Shown: in pieces, positions 10,264 through 19,533 of the stretch | Position numbering within the stretch: position 1 is the first letter of the stretch | Layout: the number at the start of each line of letters is the position of its first letter | Assembly: GCF_020889625.1 (NCBI RefSeq) | Contig: NZ_CP086381.1 | Location: 62,001 to 126,000 of the forward strand | DNA: 64,000 bases | Direction: 5' to 3' | From: Deinococcus radiophilus | GTDB taxonomy: Bacteria; Deinococcota; Deinococci; Deinococcales; Deinococcaceae | Translations under genes and position numbers: made by a program | Notes under the pieces: generated by a model | Told to the model about the DNA's origin: nothing | What the model saw: the letters and a program-made list of their open reading frames with translations, nothing else | Databases searched by the model: none

Positions 10264-10278
10264 TTATGGTTTGCATAA
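10264..10278. promoter_or_regulatory. inverted repeat upstream of the sulfide:quinone oxidoreductase gene
   Basis: TTATG-GTTTG-CATAA in an AT-rich stretch (10215-10300) that contrasts with the GC-rich surroundings. It is a plausible operator or promoter element for the downstream gene. The arms resemble those of the Deinococcus radiation/desiccation motif, but the spacing differs. Confidence 0.4.
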
Positions 10279-10352
10279 ATAAGCTATATCGCGTTTAGTT
10301 ATAGGTGGGGCACCTCACGGCAGGGGTGACATATTCCACCCTCTAATAAGGT

Positions 10353-11579
10353 ATGAACACTTCAATATCACGCGAACGAATTGTGATTGTGGGGGGCGGA
10401 GCCGGAGGCATCAGCCTGGCCTCGCGCCTGCTCCGTGATGGGGTCAAGGCCCAGATCACCGTGATTGATCCTGCCGAGGTGCATTTTTATCAGCCGTACT
10501 GGACGCTGGTGGGCGGCGGGGTCGTTCAGGCCCTGGACAGCGCCAAGCTCATGAAAGACGTGATGCCCAGCGGGGTGGAGTGGCTGCGCGAGGCTGTGGT
10601 GGACCTTCAGGCGGCCAAAAAGCAGCTGACCACCGACGCTGGACGCATTGTAGAGTTCGACTACTTGGTGCTGGCTCCCGGCATTCAGATCGACTGGGAC
10701 AAGATTCCTGGGTTCCGCGAAACACTGGGTAAAGGCGGCGTGTGTTCTATCTACGATTTCCGGCAGGCTGAGAAAACATGGGAGATGGTCCGCACCTTCC
10801 GGGGCGGTCACGCCATCTTCAACGGGGCTGCGACCCCGATCAAGTGTGGCGGCGCTCCAATGAAGATCATGTTTCTGTCGGAAGAAACCTTCCGCGAGAA
10901 CGGCGTGCGTGGCCGGACGCCGGTCAAGTTCAAGACCCCGGGTGGAGTGATATTCGGCGTGAAGGAATATGCCGACGCCCTCACCAAAGTGGTGCGTGAG
11001 CGTGACATCCAGACTGAGTTTGGGCACACTTTGCAGCGCATTGAGCCGATGACCAAAGAGGCGACCTTCACCGTCCAGAAGCCCGGCGGCAGCCAGGAAA
11101 CCTACACCGAGCGGTACGACCTGATGCACGTTACACCGCACATGAGCGCCCCGGACTGGATCAAGCGCTCGGATGTCGCCGTGGCCGACGGGCCACTCAA
11201 GGGCTGGGTCAAGGTAGACGCCCACACCCTGCAAAGCCCCGATTTTCCGTATGTCTTCGCGCTGGGTGACGCGGCGGGTCTGCCGGGCCATCCCAAGACC
11301 GGAGCCGCTGTCCGCAAGCAGTACCCGGTGGTCGCCAAGAACCTGCAAACGGTGATGAAGGGCTTTCCTCCGACCAACTTTTATGACGGCTACTCCAGCT
11401 GCCCGATCGTCACCGGGCGCAGCAAATTAATTCTGGCGGAGTTCGTGTATGGCAACCGCATCAAATCCAGCTTTCCTAGCTTCATGCCTTCCGACACAGA
11501 ACGCTACGACTCGTGGCTGCTCAAGCGCTACGGCCTCGCACCGATGTACTGGTACGGCATGTTGAAAGGCCTGGTCTGA
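10353..11579 (+). CDS. sulfide:quinone oxidoreductase-type FAD protein
   Basis: A 408-aa flavoprotein with FAD motif GGGAGG (residues 14-19), VIDP at the end of the second strand and FALGDAAGLPGHPKTGAAV near 302-320. Cys165 (TPIKCGGAPMK) and Cys350 (YSSCPIVTG) match the redox cysteine pair of type II SQRs, with a further Cys131. It is expected to oxidize sulfide at the membrane and pass electrons to quinone, mainly as sulfide detoxification. Length is normal. It is transcribed alone and is convergent with the GGDEF gene. Confidence 0.85.
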   Translation: MNTSISRERIVIVGGGAGGISLASRLLRDGVKAQITVIDPAEVHFYQPYWTLVGGGVVQALDSAKLMKDVMPSGVEWLREAVVDLQAAKKQLTTDAGRIVEFDYLVLAPGIQIDWDKIPGFRETLGKGGVCSIYDFRQAEKTWEMVRTFRGGHAIFNGAATPIKCGGAPMKIMFLSEETFRENGVRGRTPVKFKTPGGVIFGVKEYADALTKVVRERDIQTEFGHTLQRIEPMTKEATFTVQKPGGSQETYTERYDLMHVTPHMSAPDWIKRSDVAVADGPLKGWVKVDAHTLQSPDFPYVFALGDAAGLPGHPKTGAAVRKQYPVVAKNLQTVMKGFPPTNFYDGYSSCPIVTGRSKLILAEFVYGNRIKSSFPSFMPSDTERYDSWLLKRYGLAPMYWYGMLKGLV

Positions 11580-11637
11580 ACTGCTCCCCCTGGTTTCCTG
11601 CACCTAAGGCGTCCTGCACAGGGCATGTGGCCGACTC

Positions 11638-12738
11638 TCACAGGTCGTTATCAGCGCAAAGACTGCTTGTTGATGCGGGGTCCTGGGGACCACTGGGCAG
11701 GGTAAACTCCCGCTTCTGGTCTGCCCAGTCAAAACGGCAGCGACCTGCATTTTTGGCGGCGTACAGTCGCTCATCTGCGCGGCGAATCAGCGCCGATAAC
11801 ATCTGCCCCGGCAGTTCGCCGGTGTGAACCCCGCCTCCGCTGACCGAAAGCGGCGGAAGGCCAGCGGCAGGGGAGAGTCGCAGGTTCTTCTGAATCCGCC
11901 CGGCCCGTTGCTGGGCTTCTGGGACAGTCGCGCCGTCCAGCAGCATGATAAATTCCTCGCCGCCCCAACGCCCAACCAAGTCATGTGGGCCAGCGACGCT
12001 GCTCAGCACGTGCGCGGCATAGATTAGGGCCTGGTCTCCCTTTTGATGCCCGTGCTGGTCATTGACCTGCTTGAAATGATCCAGGTCCATCAGGAGCAGG
12101 ACGCCACTGTGTTCTGGGGACAGCAGCCGCTCCTCAAGCTTTTGCTCGACCGTCACCCGGTTCAGGAGTCCAGTTATGCCGTCTTTGGTGGCCAGGTATT
12201 CCAGCTTTTCTGAGTGTCCAATTTCGCTGATCACCCGGTGGCCACTTTCGGAAATCAGGCTCATGGTGATGAGCAAGGCGGCCAGGTTGATCAAGTCAGG
12301 CAGTGGAGCGCCGCCAGTGAGGCCTGCCACCATACAAAGGCCAAGAAATGCCAGCCCTGAAACGACTGCCGCGATGTGGAACGGTGTTAAAGCGAAGGCT
12401 AACGCTGCCAGCACTGCCACACTGATCAGATCCCCTGCAGGAACCGTGCCGCCGTTGATCAGTTGCACGAGCATGGAGCGTCCTAGCCATAGGGCAGCCA
12501 GCACAACGGTCAGCAGCCCCATTGTCCGGATGGTACCCCGTTCGGTCAGTACGATGTACAGATTCACCAGACTGATTATCAGTCCAATAATCCCTACCAC
12601 CTGCGTATAGATGACGGGCGGGGGCACCGAGGCGATCAGCAACATGTAGACATGCACCGCTACCGAGATCAGTGCCAGCGGTAGTGGTACGCGAAATCCT
12701 TCCACATCAGCCCCACTTTTTAGGAGGGTGGGGCACAC
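11638..12738 (-). CDS. membrane diguanylate cyclase; 5' end cut by an IS3-family insertion
   Basis: About five N-terminal TM segments, then a GGDEF domain (LMDLDHFKQVNDQHGHQKGD, with active site GGEEF) that would make c-di-GMP. The native sequence runs only to 12679, where the IS begins. The native start (ATG at 13948) and its first codons lie beyond the IS, so codons 1-6 are separated from the rest. The frame stays open into the IS end, which offers in-frame GTG codons (12738 and nearer), so a protein with about 20 replaced residues could still be made. Expression is uncertain. Confidence 0.8.
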   Translation of the reverse strand: MCPTLLKSGADVEGFRVPLPLALISVAVHVYMLLIASVPPPVIYTQVVGIIGLIISLVNLYIVLTERGTIRTMGLLTVVLAALWLGRSMLVQLINGGTVPAGDLISVAVLAALAFALTPFHIAAVVSGLAFLGLCMVAGLTGGAPLPDLINLAALLITMSLISESGHRVISEIGHSEKLEYLATKDGITGLLNRVTVEQKLEERLLSPEHSGVLLLMDLDHFKQVNDQHGHQKGDQALIYAAHVLSSVAGPHDLVGRWGGEEFIMLLDGATVPEAQQRAGRIQKNLRLSPAAGLPPLSVSGGGVHTGELPGQMLSALIRRADERLYAAKNAGRCRFDWADQKREFTLPSGPQDPASTSSLCADNDL

Positions 12739-12750
12739 TGGAGGGAAGAT

Positions 12751-13038
12751 ATGGGAAAACAGCGCAAAACTTGGTCACCTGAACTCAAGGAACAGATTGT
12801 TCTGGCTGTCCTGAGCGGGGAGCACACCATCGCAGAAGCTGCTCGTGAATACGAGGTCAGCGAGAGCTTGATTCACACCTGGCGTGCCCAGTTTCTGGAA
12901 GCGGGCCGTGCCCGCCTCCAGGGAGCCAGGCCGGATGCGGCTCAAAAGAAGCTGAAGAAGGAAGTCCAGCAGCTCAAGGCCATCATTGCGGATAAGGAAT
13001 TGTCGCTCTACATCGCAAAAAAAATCCGGGGTCTCTGA
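12751..13038 (+). CDS. IS3-family transposase OrfA (copy 1)
   Basis: A 95-aa protein with an N-terminal HTH (IAEAAREYEVSESLIHTWRAQFLE) and a C-terminal leucine-zipper-like coiled coil (KKEVQQLKAIIADKELSL). It binds the IS ends. Its 3' end carries A8 (13017-13024), where ribosomes can slip -1 into orfB. Confidence 0.92.
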   Translation: MGKQRKTWSPELKEQIVLAVLSGEHTIAEAAREYEVSESLIHTWRAQFLEAGRARLQGARPDAAQKKLKKEVQQLKAIIADKELSLYIAKKIRGL

Positions 13039-13910
13039 GCGTAGATGAACTCCTGGCGTGCTATCAGGAGTTGCTCAGAGACCACCCGAAGCTCAGCCTC
13101 AGTCAATTTGCGGCTGAGGTTGAGCGTCCATATCATGTCCTGCGCGATGCCCGGCAGAACGCAGAGCGTTCTGCACAGCGGACGGAGCGACGTCAGCACG
13201 TCCTGGAAGAGGTACGGCTGAAAGCCCTTGAAGAGCCACTCAGCGGCTACCGTCTGATTTATCAGGCCCTACAACAAGATGTTCTGCGGCCTGCTCCGGG
13301 CCTCCATACTGTTCGTCGCTGCATGGTGGAGTTGAAGGTGCAGCGCCCAGTTCCCAGAAAGAAGCGCCGTCTGCCGGTGTCCCCTACGCCTATCGTTCTC
13401 TGGCCAGCGGGCCGCCGAATTCAGATGGATGCCACACGGCTCAGCCTACCGGACGGGATCTGCTGGGCTTATCTTGTCCTGGACGTAGAAAGTCGCGCAC
13501 TGCTGCACATTGAAGTGGTCCGGAATCTCTCTGCCAGCAGCGCGGTCACCGCGCTGCAACGAGGAGTCCATGTGCTGCACCATCTCGGCATAGACGAGCA
13601 GCTCCTGATCATGACTGATGGTGGCTCAGATTTTACGTCTGGCGCATTCCAGGCGGCCTGTCAGGAGCCGGGCAACTGGGTACGGGCCAAGGTCTCACAG
13701 AAGCGAGGAATGGGCATCCTGGAAAGGCTCAACCGGACCTTCAAATATGACGGCGTCTTCCGGGAAGAATTGACGAATATTGCCCAGCTTCGTGCGTTCA
13801 GCACGAAGTTTAAAAACTGGTACAACTCTGGAAGGAGACATTCCAGTCTGGGGTATGCCTACCCCTGGGTTAAACTGCTGGAAGCTACGGAATCTTCGAA
13901 CGTGGCCTGA
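13017..13910 (+). CDS. IS3-family transposase OrfB (copy 1, made by -1 frameshift)
   Basis: DDE integrase-type catalytic domain with RIQMDATRLSLPD (first Asp), MTDGGSDFTSGAF (second Asp) and the C-terminal E region (ILERLNRTFKYD). It has no convincing start codon near the overlap: the frame is entered from orfA at the A8 slippery run, giving an OrfAB fusion. The frame is intact in this copy, so the element may be active. Confidence 0.9.
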   Translation, partial: KKNPGSLSVDELLACYQELLRDHPKLSLSQFAAEVERPYHVLRDARQNAERSAQRTERRQHVLEEVRLKALEEPLSGYRLIYQALQQDVLRPAPGLHTVRRCMVELKVQRPVPRKKRRLPVSPTPIVLWPAGRRIQMDATRLSLPDGICWAYLVLDVESRALLHIEVVRNLSASSAVTALQRGVHVLHHLGIDEQLLIMTDGGSDFTSGAFQAACQEPGNWVRAKVSQKRGMGILERLNRTFKYDGVFREELTNIAQLRAFSTKFKNWYNSGRRHSSLGYAYPWVKLLEATESSNVA

Positions 13911-13931
13911 AGGATTTTCCGTACCACTACC

Positions 13932-13948
13932 AGCACCGCCAGAACCAT
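13932..13948 (-). pseudogene. detached 5' end of the diguanylate cyclase gene
   Basis: Removing the IS and one AGC repeat restores ATG GTT CTG GCG GTG CTG GCA in frame with the GGDEF protein, so this is the original start. Confidence 0.75.
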
Positions 13949-14104
13949 CCGGCGGCGTTCATATTGTTTGATTAAACGGGGCACTTGTTTTGGCGTCATT
14001 GTCTCTCTTTGGGGTTGCTGTCTCTCGGGTTCGTAGGCTAGCCCGCATGGCCTGACGCATTTCTTCCGGCGGCCAGACCAGCCAAATTATTTCATCTTAA
14101 GAAA

Positions 14105-14122
14105 TAGGTGTTTGAACACCTA
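14105..14122. promoter_or_regulatory. 18-bp operator-like palindrome upstream of the monooxygenase gene
   Basis: TAGGTGTT-TG-AACACCTA is a perfect dyad centred about 43 nt before the start codon. A second overlapping repeat, TATTTC...GAAATA, lies just upstream. A TATGCT (14145-14150) 6 nt before the ATG is the probable -10. Confidence 0.6.
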
Positions 14123-14156
14123 AATGCAGTCCAGGTGCCTGATTTATGCTGATCCT

Positions 14157-15221
14157 ATGACCCAGCTTGCCCCGGCTCACTTTGAACTCGGTCTGCATAC
14201 CTTTGTGCCGTATGCGGAACGCACCTCTTCTGGCCAGGCTGTCAGCCCACGGCAGGAAATCAGGAATCTGCTGGAACAGGCCCAGCTGGCCGACGAAGTG
14301 GGGTTAGATGTCTTTGCCATCGGTGAGCATCACCGCCCCGACTATCTGGCTTCGTCTCCGGCGACCCTATTGGCAGGAGTAGCGGCCACCACGCACAACA
14401 TCCGACTGTCCAGTGCCGTGACCGTGCTGGGCACCGACGACCCGGTGCGGGTGTTTCAGCAATTCGCCACCCTGGATCTGCTGAGCGGTGGCCGCGCCGA
14501 AATCATGGCAGGCCGTGGCTCTTTTTCCGAGTCGTTCCCGCTGTTTCTAGGCCCCAGCCGCTTTGATTACGATCAGTTGTTCGCTGAGCGGCTAGAGCTG
14601 CTGTTGCGGCTGCGCGAGGAGACCCACGTGACCTGGCAGGGGCAAACCCGCCCCGCGCTGGGCGGTGAGGGCGTCTACCCACGCCCGGTACAAGACCCGC
14701 TGCCAGTCTGGCTGGCGGTGGGAGGAACTCCCGCGTCGGCGGTCCGCGCCGGGACGCTGGGCTTGCCGATGGCGCTGGCGATCATCGGCGGTGAACCGGA
14801 GCGTTTCGTGCCGTTTGCCGAGCTGTACCGCCGCGCCGCAGAGCAAGCCGGAACCACGGAGCAGACCCGGCTGAGCATCAACTCCCACGGCTTCGTGGCC
14901 CGCGGCGCGCAGGCCGCTGCCGACGCCTATTTCCCCGCCCACGCCGAGCAGATGAACCGCATCGGGCGTGAGCGCGGCTGGCCGCCACTGAGCCGCGCAT
15001 CCTACGAGCGGGACCGCGAACTGCGTGGAGCATTGCTGGTGGGCGATCCGCAGCAAGTGACCGAGAAGATCCTTTATCAGCACGAGCTGTTCGGGCATGA
15101 CCGCTGCTTACTGCAAACCGTCGGAATGATGGATCACCGTGACGTGATGGAATTTATCGAGCTGCTCGGCACCGAGGTGGCCCCAGCGGTGAGGGCTGAG
15201 GTGGCGCGGCGACGCGGCTGA
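14157..15221 (+). CDS. luciferase-like (LLM class) flavin-dependent oxidoreductase
   Basis: A 354-aa TIM-barrel monooxygenase of the bacterial luciferase superfamily: [25 protein letters not shown] near residue 55 is the diagnostic motif, followed by [29 protein letters not shown]. It would use reduced FMN to oxidize an unknown substrate. I chose ATG 14157 because a TATGCT -10 ends 6 nt before it (leaderless pattern) and family similarity starts there. It is a single gene with a palindromic operator upstream, so it is probably inducible. Confidence 0.85.
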   Translation: MTQLAPAHFELGLHTFVPYAERTSSGQAVSPRQEIRNLLEQAQLADEVGLDVFAIGEHHRPDYLASSPATLLAGVAATTHNIRLSSAVTVLGTDDPVRVFQQFATLDLLSGGRAEIMAGRGSFSESFPLFLGPSRFDYDQLFAERLELLLRLREETHVTWQGQTRPALGGEGVYPRPVQDPLPVWLAVGGTPASAVRAGTLGLPMALAIIGGEPERFVPFAELYRRAAEQAGTTEQTRLSINSHGFVARGAQAAADAYFPAHAEQMNRIGRERGWPPLSRASYERDRELRGALLVGDPQQVTEKILYQHELFGHDRCLLQTVGMMDHRDVMEFIELLGTEVAPAVRAEVARRRG

Positions 15222-15245
15222 GGGGCCACCCATGCCCAGCAAACT

Positions 15246-15725
15246 TTAGTTGATGAACCCGGTCACCACGCCGGCGCCCTGGGCCGTCTTGACACAGCTC
15301 ACGACCGGATCATTGAAGCCCGCCTGTGAAATGGTGCCTTCACCCTTTGTCCAGCAAGCGGCGACGGCGGCGCGGGTGATGGTCCGTCCGGCCACTACGC
15401 TGGCGACCCTGGCTGCGTTGCTGGCCCCGTACGGTGGTGACGTGCCCTTGGTATAGCGCACGCTGTAGATGTTGCGGTTGGCGGCCTGTCCCGGCAGACG
15501 GTAGCGGGTCACCTGAAGCTGCTGGCCCTGCGGCAGCGGATAAGTATAGGTCCGCACCGGGTTGCGGCTGCCTTCCAGCACGCTGTCCCGCACCGGCCCG
15601 GTGCGGCAGCCCAGCTCCCGGCACAGCGCCGAGTCGTACACCGGGGCCTTGGTCCCCAGCAGCGGCGCAGCCTGCGCGGAGGCGAAGGTCAGGGTCAGGC
15701 CGGTCAGCAGCAGGGCTCTCTTCAT
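15246..15725 (-). CDS. secreted protein of unknown function
   Basis: 159 aa with a clear signal peptide (MKRALLLTGLTLTFASAQA, cleavage near residue 19). The mature part has four cysteines (two in LCRELGC, two towards the C-terminus) that could form disulfides, and is basic and Gly/Ala-rich. I do not recognise a family. It lies downstream of hutH on the same strand, but nothing links it to histidine metabolism. Confidence 0.65.
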   Translation of the reverse strand: MKRALLLTGLTLTFASAQAAPLLGTKAPVYDSALCRELGCRTGPVRDSVLEGSRNPVRTYTYPLPQGQQLQVTRYRLPGQAANRNIYSVRYTKGTSPPYGASNAARVASVVAGRTITRAAVAACWTKGEGTISQAGFNDPVVSCVKTAQGAGVVTGFIN

Positions 15726-15789
15726 AAGAAGGAAGGTAGCCGCTGAGGCTGACGGCGGCTTGAGTGGCCCAGGTAGGCCGCTTTAGGCT

Positions 15790-17304
15790 TTACTCTCCCC
15801 GCGCCGCCGCGAGCAGCTCGCCGCTCAGGACCGCCCCACGTACCCGCAGCACTTCGGGGCGGAAGTAGCGGTCCTCCTCCAGCGGGGGCATCCGCGTCCG
15901 CAGGGCTTTCCAGGCGCGGTCTACGCCGATGCCGGGGGCAAGCGGCTGGCGGGCATACTGAAAGTCCAGGCCCTGCGCCGCGCAGGCCAGTTCGATCGCC
16001 AGTACCCCGGCCACATTCTCCACGATCTCGCGTAGCTGCCGCGCCCCGTGTGCGCCCATGCTGACATGATCTTCCTGATTGGCAGAAGTAGGGATAGAGT
16101 CCACGCTGGCAGGGTGAGCCAGTACCTTGTTCTCACTGACCAGGGCAGCGGCGGTGTACTGCGCGATCATAAAGCCGCTACTCAGACCGCCCTGAGGGGT
16201 CAAGAACGCAGGCAGCCCACTCAGCGCCGGGTTGAGCAGCTGCTCGGTGCGCCGCTCGGAGATGCTGCCCAGTTCGGCGACGGCGACCTTCAGGACGTCA
16301 ATCGTCACGGCCAGCGGTTGCCCGTGGAAATTCCCGCCAGAGACGACTTCGCCCGTGTCGGGGAAAATCAGTGGGTTGTCTGTGACCGAGTTGAACTCGG
16401 TTTGCAGGACCCGTTCGGCATGTTCCAGTGCATCCAGGCTGGCCCCGTGGACCTGCGGCACGGCCCGCAGGGAATAGGCATCCTGCACTCGCCCGTCGCC
16501 GGTCAGGTGACTGGGCGCGATCTCGGAGTCACGCAAGTGATCACGCAGCTCGGCGGCCACCGCCACCGCGCCGGGATGCGGGCGCAGACCCACCACGTCC
16601 GCTCCGAACGGGCGGTGAGAGCCGTATTTGGCCTCCACCGTCATGGCGGCGGCCAGGTTGGCGGTGTGCAGCAACGTGCGGGTGTCATGCATGGCCAGGG
16701 CCAGCAATGAACCCATCAGCTGCGTGCCGTTGATAAGCGCCAGTCCCTCTTTGGCCTGTAAGGTCAGCGGGTCTAGCCCCAGCTCACGCAGCACTTCGGC
16801 AGCGGGGCGCACCTCGCCGCCATACATCATCTCGCCCAGTCCCAGCAGGCCCAGCGTCAGGTGGGCCAGCGGGGCCAGATCGCCTGAAGCACCCACGCTG
16901 CCCTGGGCCGGGACCACCGGCAGCGCGTCAGCGTTCAGCAGGGCCAGCAGCAGTTCGACCACCTCGGGCCGCACCCCGCTGTGCCCCAGTGCCAGGCTCT
17001 GCGCCCGCAGCAGCAGCATTCCGCGCACCACTTCGCCGGGCAGCGGCTCGCCCAGCCCGATGGCGTGCGACACGATTAGGTTATGTTGCAGTTGCGCCAG
17101 CTGCTGGCGGTCAATCTGCACGTTCTCGAACCGGCCAAAGCCGGTGTTCACGCCATAAATGGCCGCGTCGCCTTCCACGATGCGCTCGATGATGGCGCGG
17201 GCTTTGGCGATGCGCTCACGGGCGGCTTCGGACAGCTCCACCGTTTCGCCGCCGCGCACCACGGCGATAAAGCCGCCCAGGGTCAGTTGTTTGTCCAGAA
17301 TCAT
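15790..17304 (-). CDS. hutH: histidine ammonia-lyase
   Basis: Converts L-histidine to urocanate and ammonia. It has 504 aa, the normal size. The MIO prosthetic-group triad Ala139-Ser140-Gly141 is in [14 protein letters not shown], and the catalytic Tyr region YGVNTGFG is at 50-57. ATG 17304 was chosen over an upstream in-frame codon because a TACCCT -10 ends 6 nt before it and homology starts there. It is separate from the hutU-hutG-hutI operon and divergent from a GNAT gene. Confidence 0.95.
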   Translation of the reverse strand: MILDKQLTLGGFIAVVRGGETVELSEAARERIAKARAIIERIVEGDAAIYGVNTGFGRFENVQIDRQQLAQLQHNLIVSHAIGLGEPLPGEVVRGMLLLRAQSLALGHSGVRPEVVELLLALLNADALPVVPAQGSVGASGDLAPLAHLTLGLLGLGEMMYGGEVRPAAEVLRELGLDPLTLQAKEGLALINGTQLMGSLLALAMHDTRTLLHTANLAAAMTVEAKYGSHRPFGADVVGLRPHPGAVAVAAELRDHLRDSEIAPSHLTGDGRVQDAYSLRAVPQVHGASLDALEHAERVLQTEFNSVTDNPLIFPDTGEVVSGGNFHGQPLAVTIDVLKVAVAELGSISERRTEQLLNPALSGLPAFLTPQGGLSSGFMIAQYTAAALVSENKVLAHPASVDSIPTSANQEDHVSMGAHGARQLREIVENVAGVLAIELACAAQGLDFQYARQPLAPGIGVDRAWKALRTRMPPLEEDRYFRPEVLRVRGAVLSGELLAAARGE

Positions 17305-17363
17305 GCCTACAGGGTAAGCCAAAGTGCTGATGTGCCCACTCCGCCTCCGTGCCATAGTCGCCC

Positions 17364-18338
17364 ATGTCGCGTTTGCCCTCTGGTTACACCGTCAGGCCCG
17401 GTACCCCCGCCGACCTTCCGGGGGTGGCTGGGTTGCTGAGCGCCGCCCACCCCGAGCGGCCCGTCAGCCTGGAAACCTTGCAGCGCTGGGACGCGGGCCG
17501 CAGTTCAGAGGAGCCTTTTCAGCGCCTGCTGATAGAGTGCGGCGGGCGGCTGGTCGCCTTCAGCGAAACGGGTGTTCCCCGCGAAGAAGACCATCCCGGC
17601 TGGCTGAGCGTGGAGGTTGTGACCCTGCAGCCCCCCCTGGCTCCTGATCTGCTGGACATGGCCGGAGAGTACGCCCGCTCCCAGGGTGCCCATACCCTGA
17701 TGACGACTTTGCATGAAGACTGGTGGGAGCGGCCCTTCTATGGGCAGCGCGGCTACCACGAACATGACCGCTTATGGCCCAGCAGCCTGAACATGACCGG
17801 TCTGGACATGGGCCGTTTCGGGGAAGCACTAATGCGGGCGACAGCTTTGGGCGTAACGCTGCGCCCGCTGAGCAGCTTCACGGCGCTGGCCGATTTCGGT
17901 GACGTAGAGGCCCTTCAGCGGCGGCTCTTCAGCTTGCAAAGCGCCATAGAACGGGACGTGCCCAGTGCCGTGCCGATGAGCGAGTGGACTTTTGAAACCT
18001 GGCAGCGGCACATGCTCCCGACAATTGTTCCCGGGGCCGAAGTGTGGCTGGCGGTGTCCCCGGAGGGCGACTGGGTGGCCATGACCGGCCCACTGCGTCC
18101 CATGCCCGAGCGCTCCGCTACGCTGCATAACGGCATCACCGGGGTACTGAGGCCCTGGCGCGGGCGTTCGCTGGCGCTAGTCCTGAAGCTGGCGGCGGTG
18201 CGCTGGGCGCTAAACCAGGGCTACCAGCACCTGCGCACCACCAACCATGCCCGTAACACGCCCATGCTGCGCATTAATGACCACCTGGGCTTCGTGCGCG
18301 AAACGGCGCGGCTGGTGCTTATTCGCGAATTGCAGTAG
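17364..18338 (+). CDS. GNAT-family N-acetyltransferase, double domain
   Basis: 324 aa with two GNAT folds: residues 8-150 (starting [18 protein letters not shown]) and a C-terminal half with a typical acceptor end ([21 protein letters not shown]), as seen in mycothiol-synthase-like enzymes. CATAGT ends 5 nt before the ATG, so it is probably leaderless. It is divergent from hutH, and its 3' end overlaps the convergent hutI by 20 nt. The substrate is unknown. Confidence 0.8.
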   Translation: MSRLPSGYTVRPGTPADLPGVAGLLSAAHPERPVSLETLQRWDAGRSSEEPFQRLLIECGGRLVAFSETGVPREEDHPGWLSVEVVTLQPPLAPDLLDMAGEYARSQGAHTLMTTLHEDWWERPFYGQRGYHEHDRLWPSSLNMTGLDMGRFGEALMRATALGVTLRPLSSFTALADFGDVEALQRRLFSLQSAIERDVPSAVPMSEWTFETWQRHMLPTIVPGAEVWLAVSPEGDWVAMTGPLRPMPERSATLHNGITGVLRPWRGRSLALVLKLAAVRWALNQGYQHLRTTNHARNTPMLRINDHLGFVRETARLVLIRELQ

Positions 18339-19533
18339 CCCGCACACCCCCGCACCACACCTCGGCCACCACATTCCCGCCCAGCACATACGCCACCTCG
18401 CGCCAGTCGGCTCCTTCCAGCACGCAAAAATCGGCCCGCTGTCCTTTGCTCAGGCTGCCCCGGTCAGTGAGTCCCAGCGCTGCAGCCGCGTTCACGGTGC
18501 AGGCGGTCAGGGCTTCGGCGGGAGTCAGACCGCACAGCCGTACGCCCAGGGCCAGGGCGAATTGTGTACTGAACAGCGGCGAGCTGCCGGGATTCAGGTC
18601 CGTGCCGATGGCGACCGCGGCCCCGGCGTCGATCAGTTTCCGGCCCGGTGCAGCGGGCAGGCCCAGGTGCAGGGTGACCCCCGGGAGGATGGTCGCCACC
18701 GTATCCGAAGCAGCCAGCGCGGCAATTTGCTCCGGGCCACTCGCCTCCAAGTGATCCACGCTCAGCGCACCCAGTTCGCAGGCCAGCTCGGTTCCACCAA
18801 TCGCATGGAACTGGTCGGCGTGCAGCTTGGTGTGCAGGCCCGTACTCTGCGCCGCTTCCAGAAGGGCGCGGGTTTCTTCTACCGTAAAGGCTTCTTTCTC
18901 AGTAAAGACATCCACCGCGTTCGCCAATCCCATTTCGGCGGCCTGTGGAATCAGGTGGCGGCACACCTCCTGCACGTATTCGGCGCGGCCCGTTTCAGGC
19001 GGCACATGAATCAGCAAAGTAGGGCTCAGATCGAACTCGCGGCGCAGTTCGCGCACGGCCCGTAGCATTCGCAGTTCGGCTTCCGGGTCCAGCCCATACC
19101 CACTTTTCACCTCTATCGTCGTCGCTCCGGAGCAGCGCAGCGCTGCCAGTCGGGGCCGGGCCAGGGCGACCAGCTCGTCCACAGTCGCGGCAGCCGTGGC
19201 CCGCATCGTAGAGCGAATACCTCCGCCACGGGCCAGGATTTCCTCATAGGTGGCCCCGCTCAATTTGGCGTCCCAGTCGGCCAGGCGGTCTCCGGCCCAG
19301 ACCGCGTGGGTGTGGGGGTCCACCAGCCCTGGCACCACCGCTCGCCCGCCCAGGCTGATGGTTTGCTCGGCCTGGGGCGCGTCCGCCGCCTGGCCGGTCC
19401 AGGCGATGACGCCATCACGCACCAGCAGCGCGGCGTTCTCTGTCACGCTCAGCCCTCTCATTGCTGCGCCACGCTGAAGGCCGCTGGCGGGCGTAGCCAG
19501 CTGGGAGATATCGGTAAAAAGCGTCTCGGTCAT
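18319..19533 (-). CDS. hutI: imidazolonepropionase
   Basis: Third step of histidine degradation: hydrolyses imidazolone propionate to formiminoglutamate. 404 aa, amidohydrolase fold with metal ligands in VDPHTHAVWAG (near residue 65), HADQFHAIGG and GTDLNPGSSP. ATG 19533 overlaps the hutG stop (ATGA), so the pair is translationally coupled. Last gene of hutU-DinB-hutG-hutI. Confidence 0.94.
   Translation of the reverse strand: MTETLFTDISQLATPASGLQRGAAMRGLSVTENAALLVRDGVIAWTGQAADAPQAEQTISLGGRAVVPGLVDPHTHAVWAGDRLADWDAKLSGATYEEILARGGGIRSTMRATAAATVDELVALARPRLAALRCSGATTIEVKSGYGLDPEAELRMLRAVRELRREFDLSPTLLIHVPPETGRAEYVQEVCRHLIPQAAEMGLANAVDVFTEKEAFTVEETRALLEAAQSTGLHTKLHADQFHAIGGTELACELGALSVDHLEASGPEQIAALAASDTVATILPGVTLHLGLPAAPGRKLIDAGAAVAIGTDLNPGSSPLFSTQFALALGVRLCGLTPAEALTACTVNAAAALGLTDRGSLSKGQRADFCVLEGADWREVAYVLGGNVVAEVWCGGVRATAIRE

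Larger units (their letters stand above)
12680..13931 (+). mobile_element. IS3-family element, copy 1 (1252 bp)
   Basis: Ends are GGTAGTGGTACGCGAAATCC (left) and the inverted form GGATTTTCCGTACCACTACC (right). It is flanked by a 3-bp direct repeat AGC (12677-12679 and 13932-13934), as expected for the IS3 family. It contains orfA and orfB with a run of eight A for -1 frameshifting. Two more copies occur at 42768-44019 and 48120-49373. Confidence 0.93.

Noticed and set aside
10264..10278. Radiation/desiccation response motif (RDRM)
   Set aside because: Arms are similar, but the spacing and the inner bases differ from the 17-bp consensus, so I list it only as an inverted repeat. I saw no convincing RDRM elsewhere in the window.
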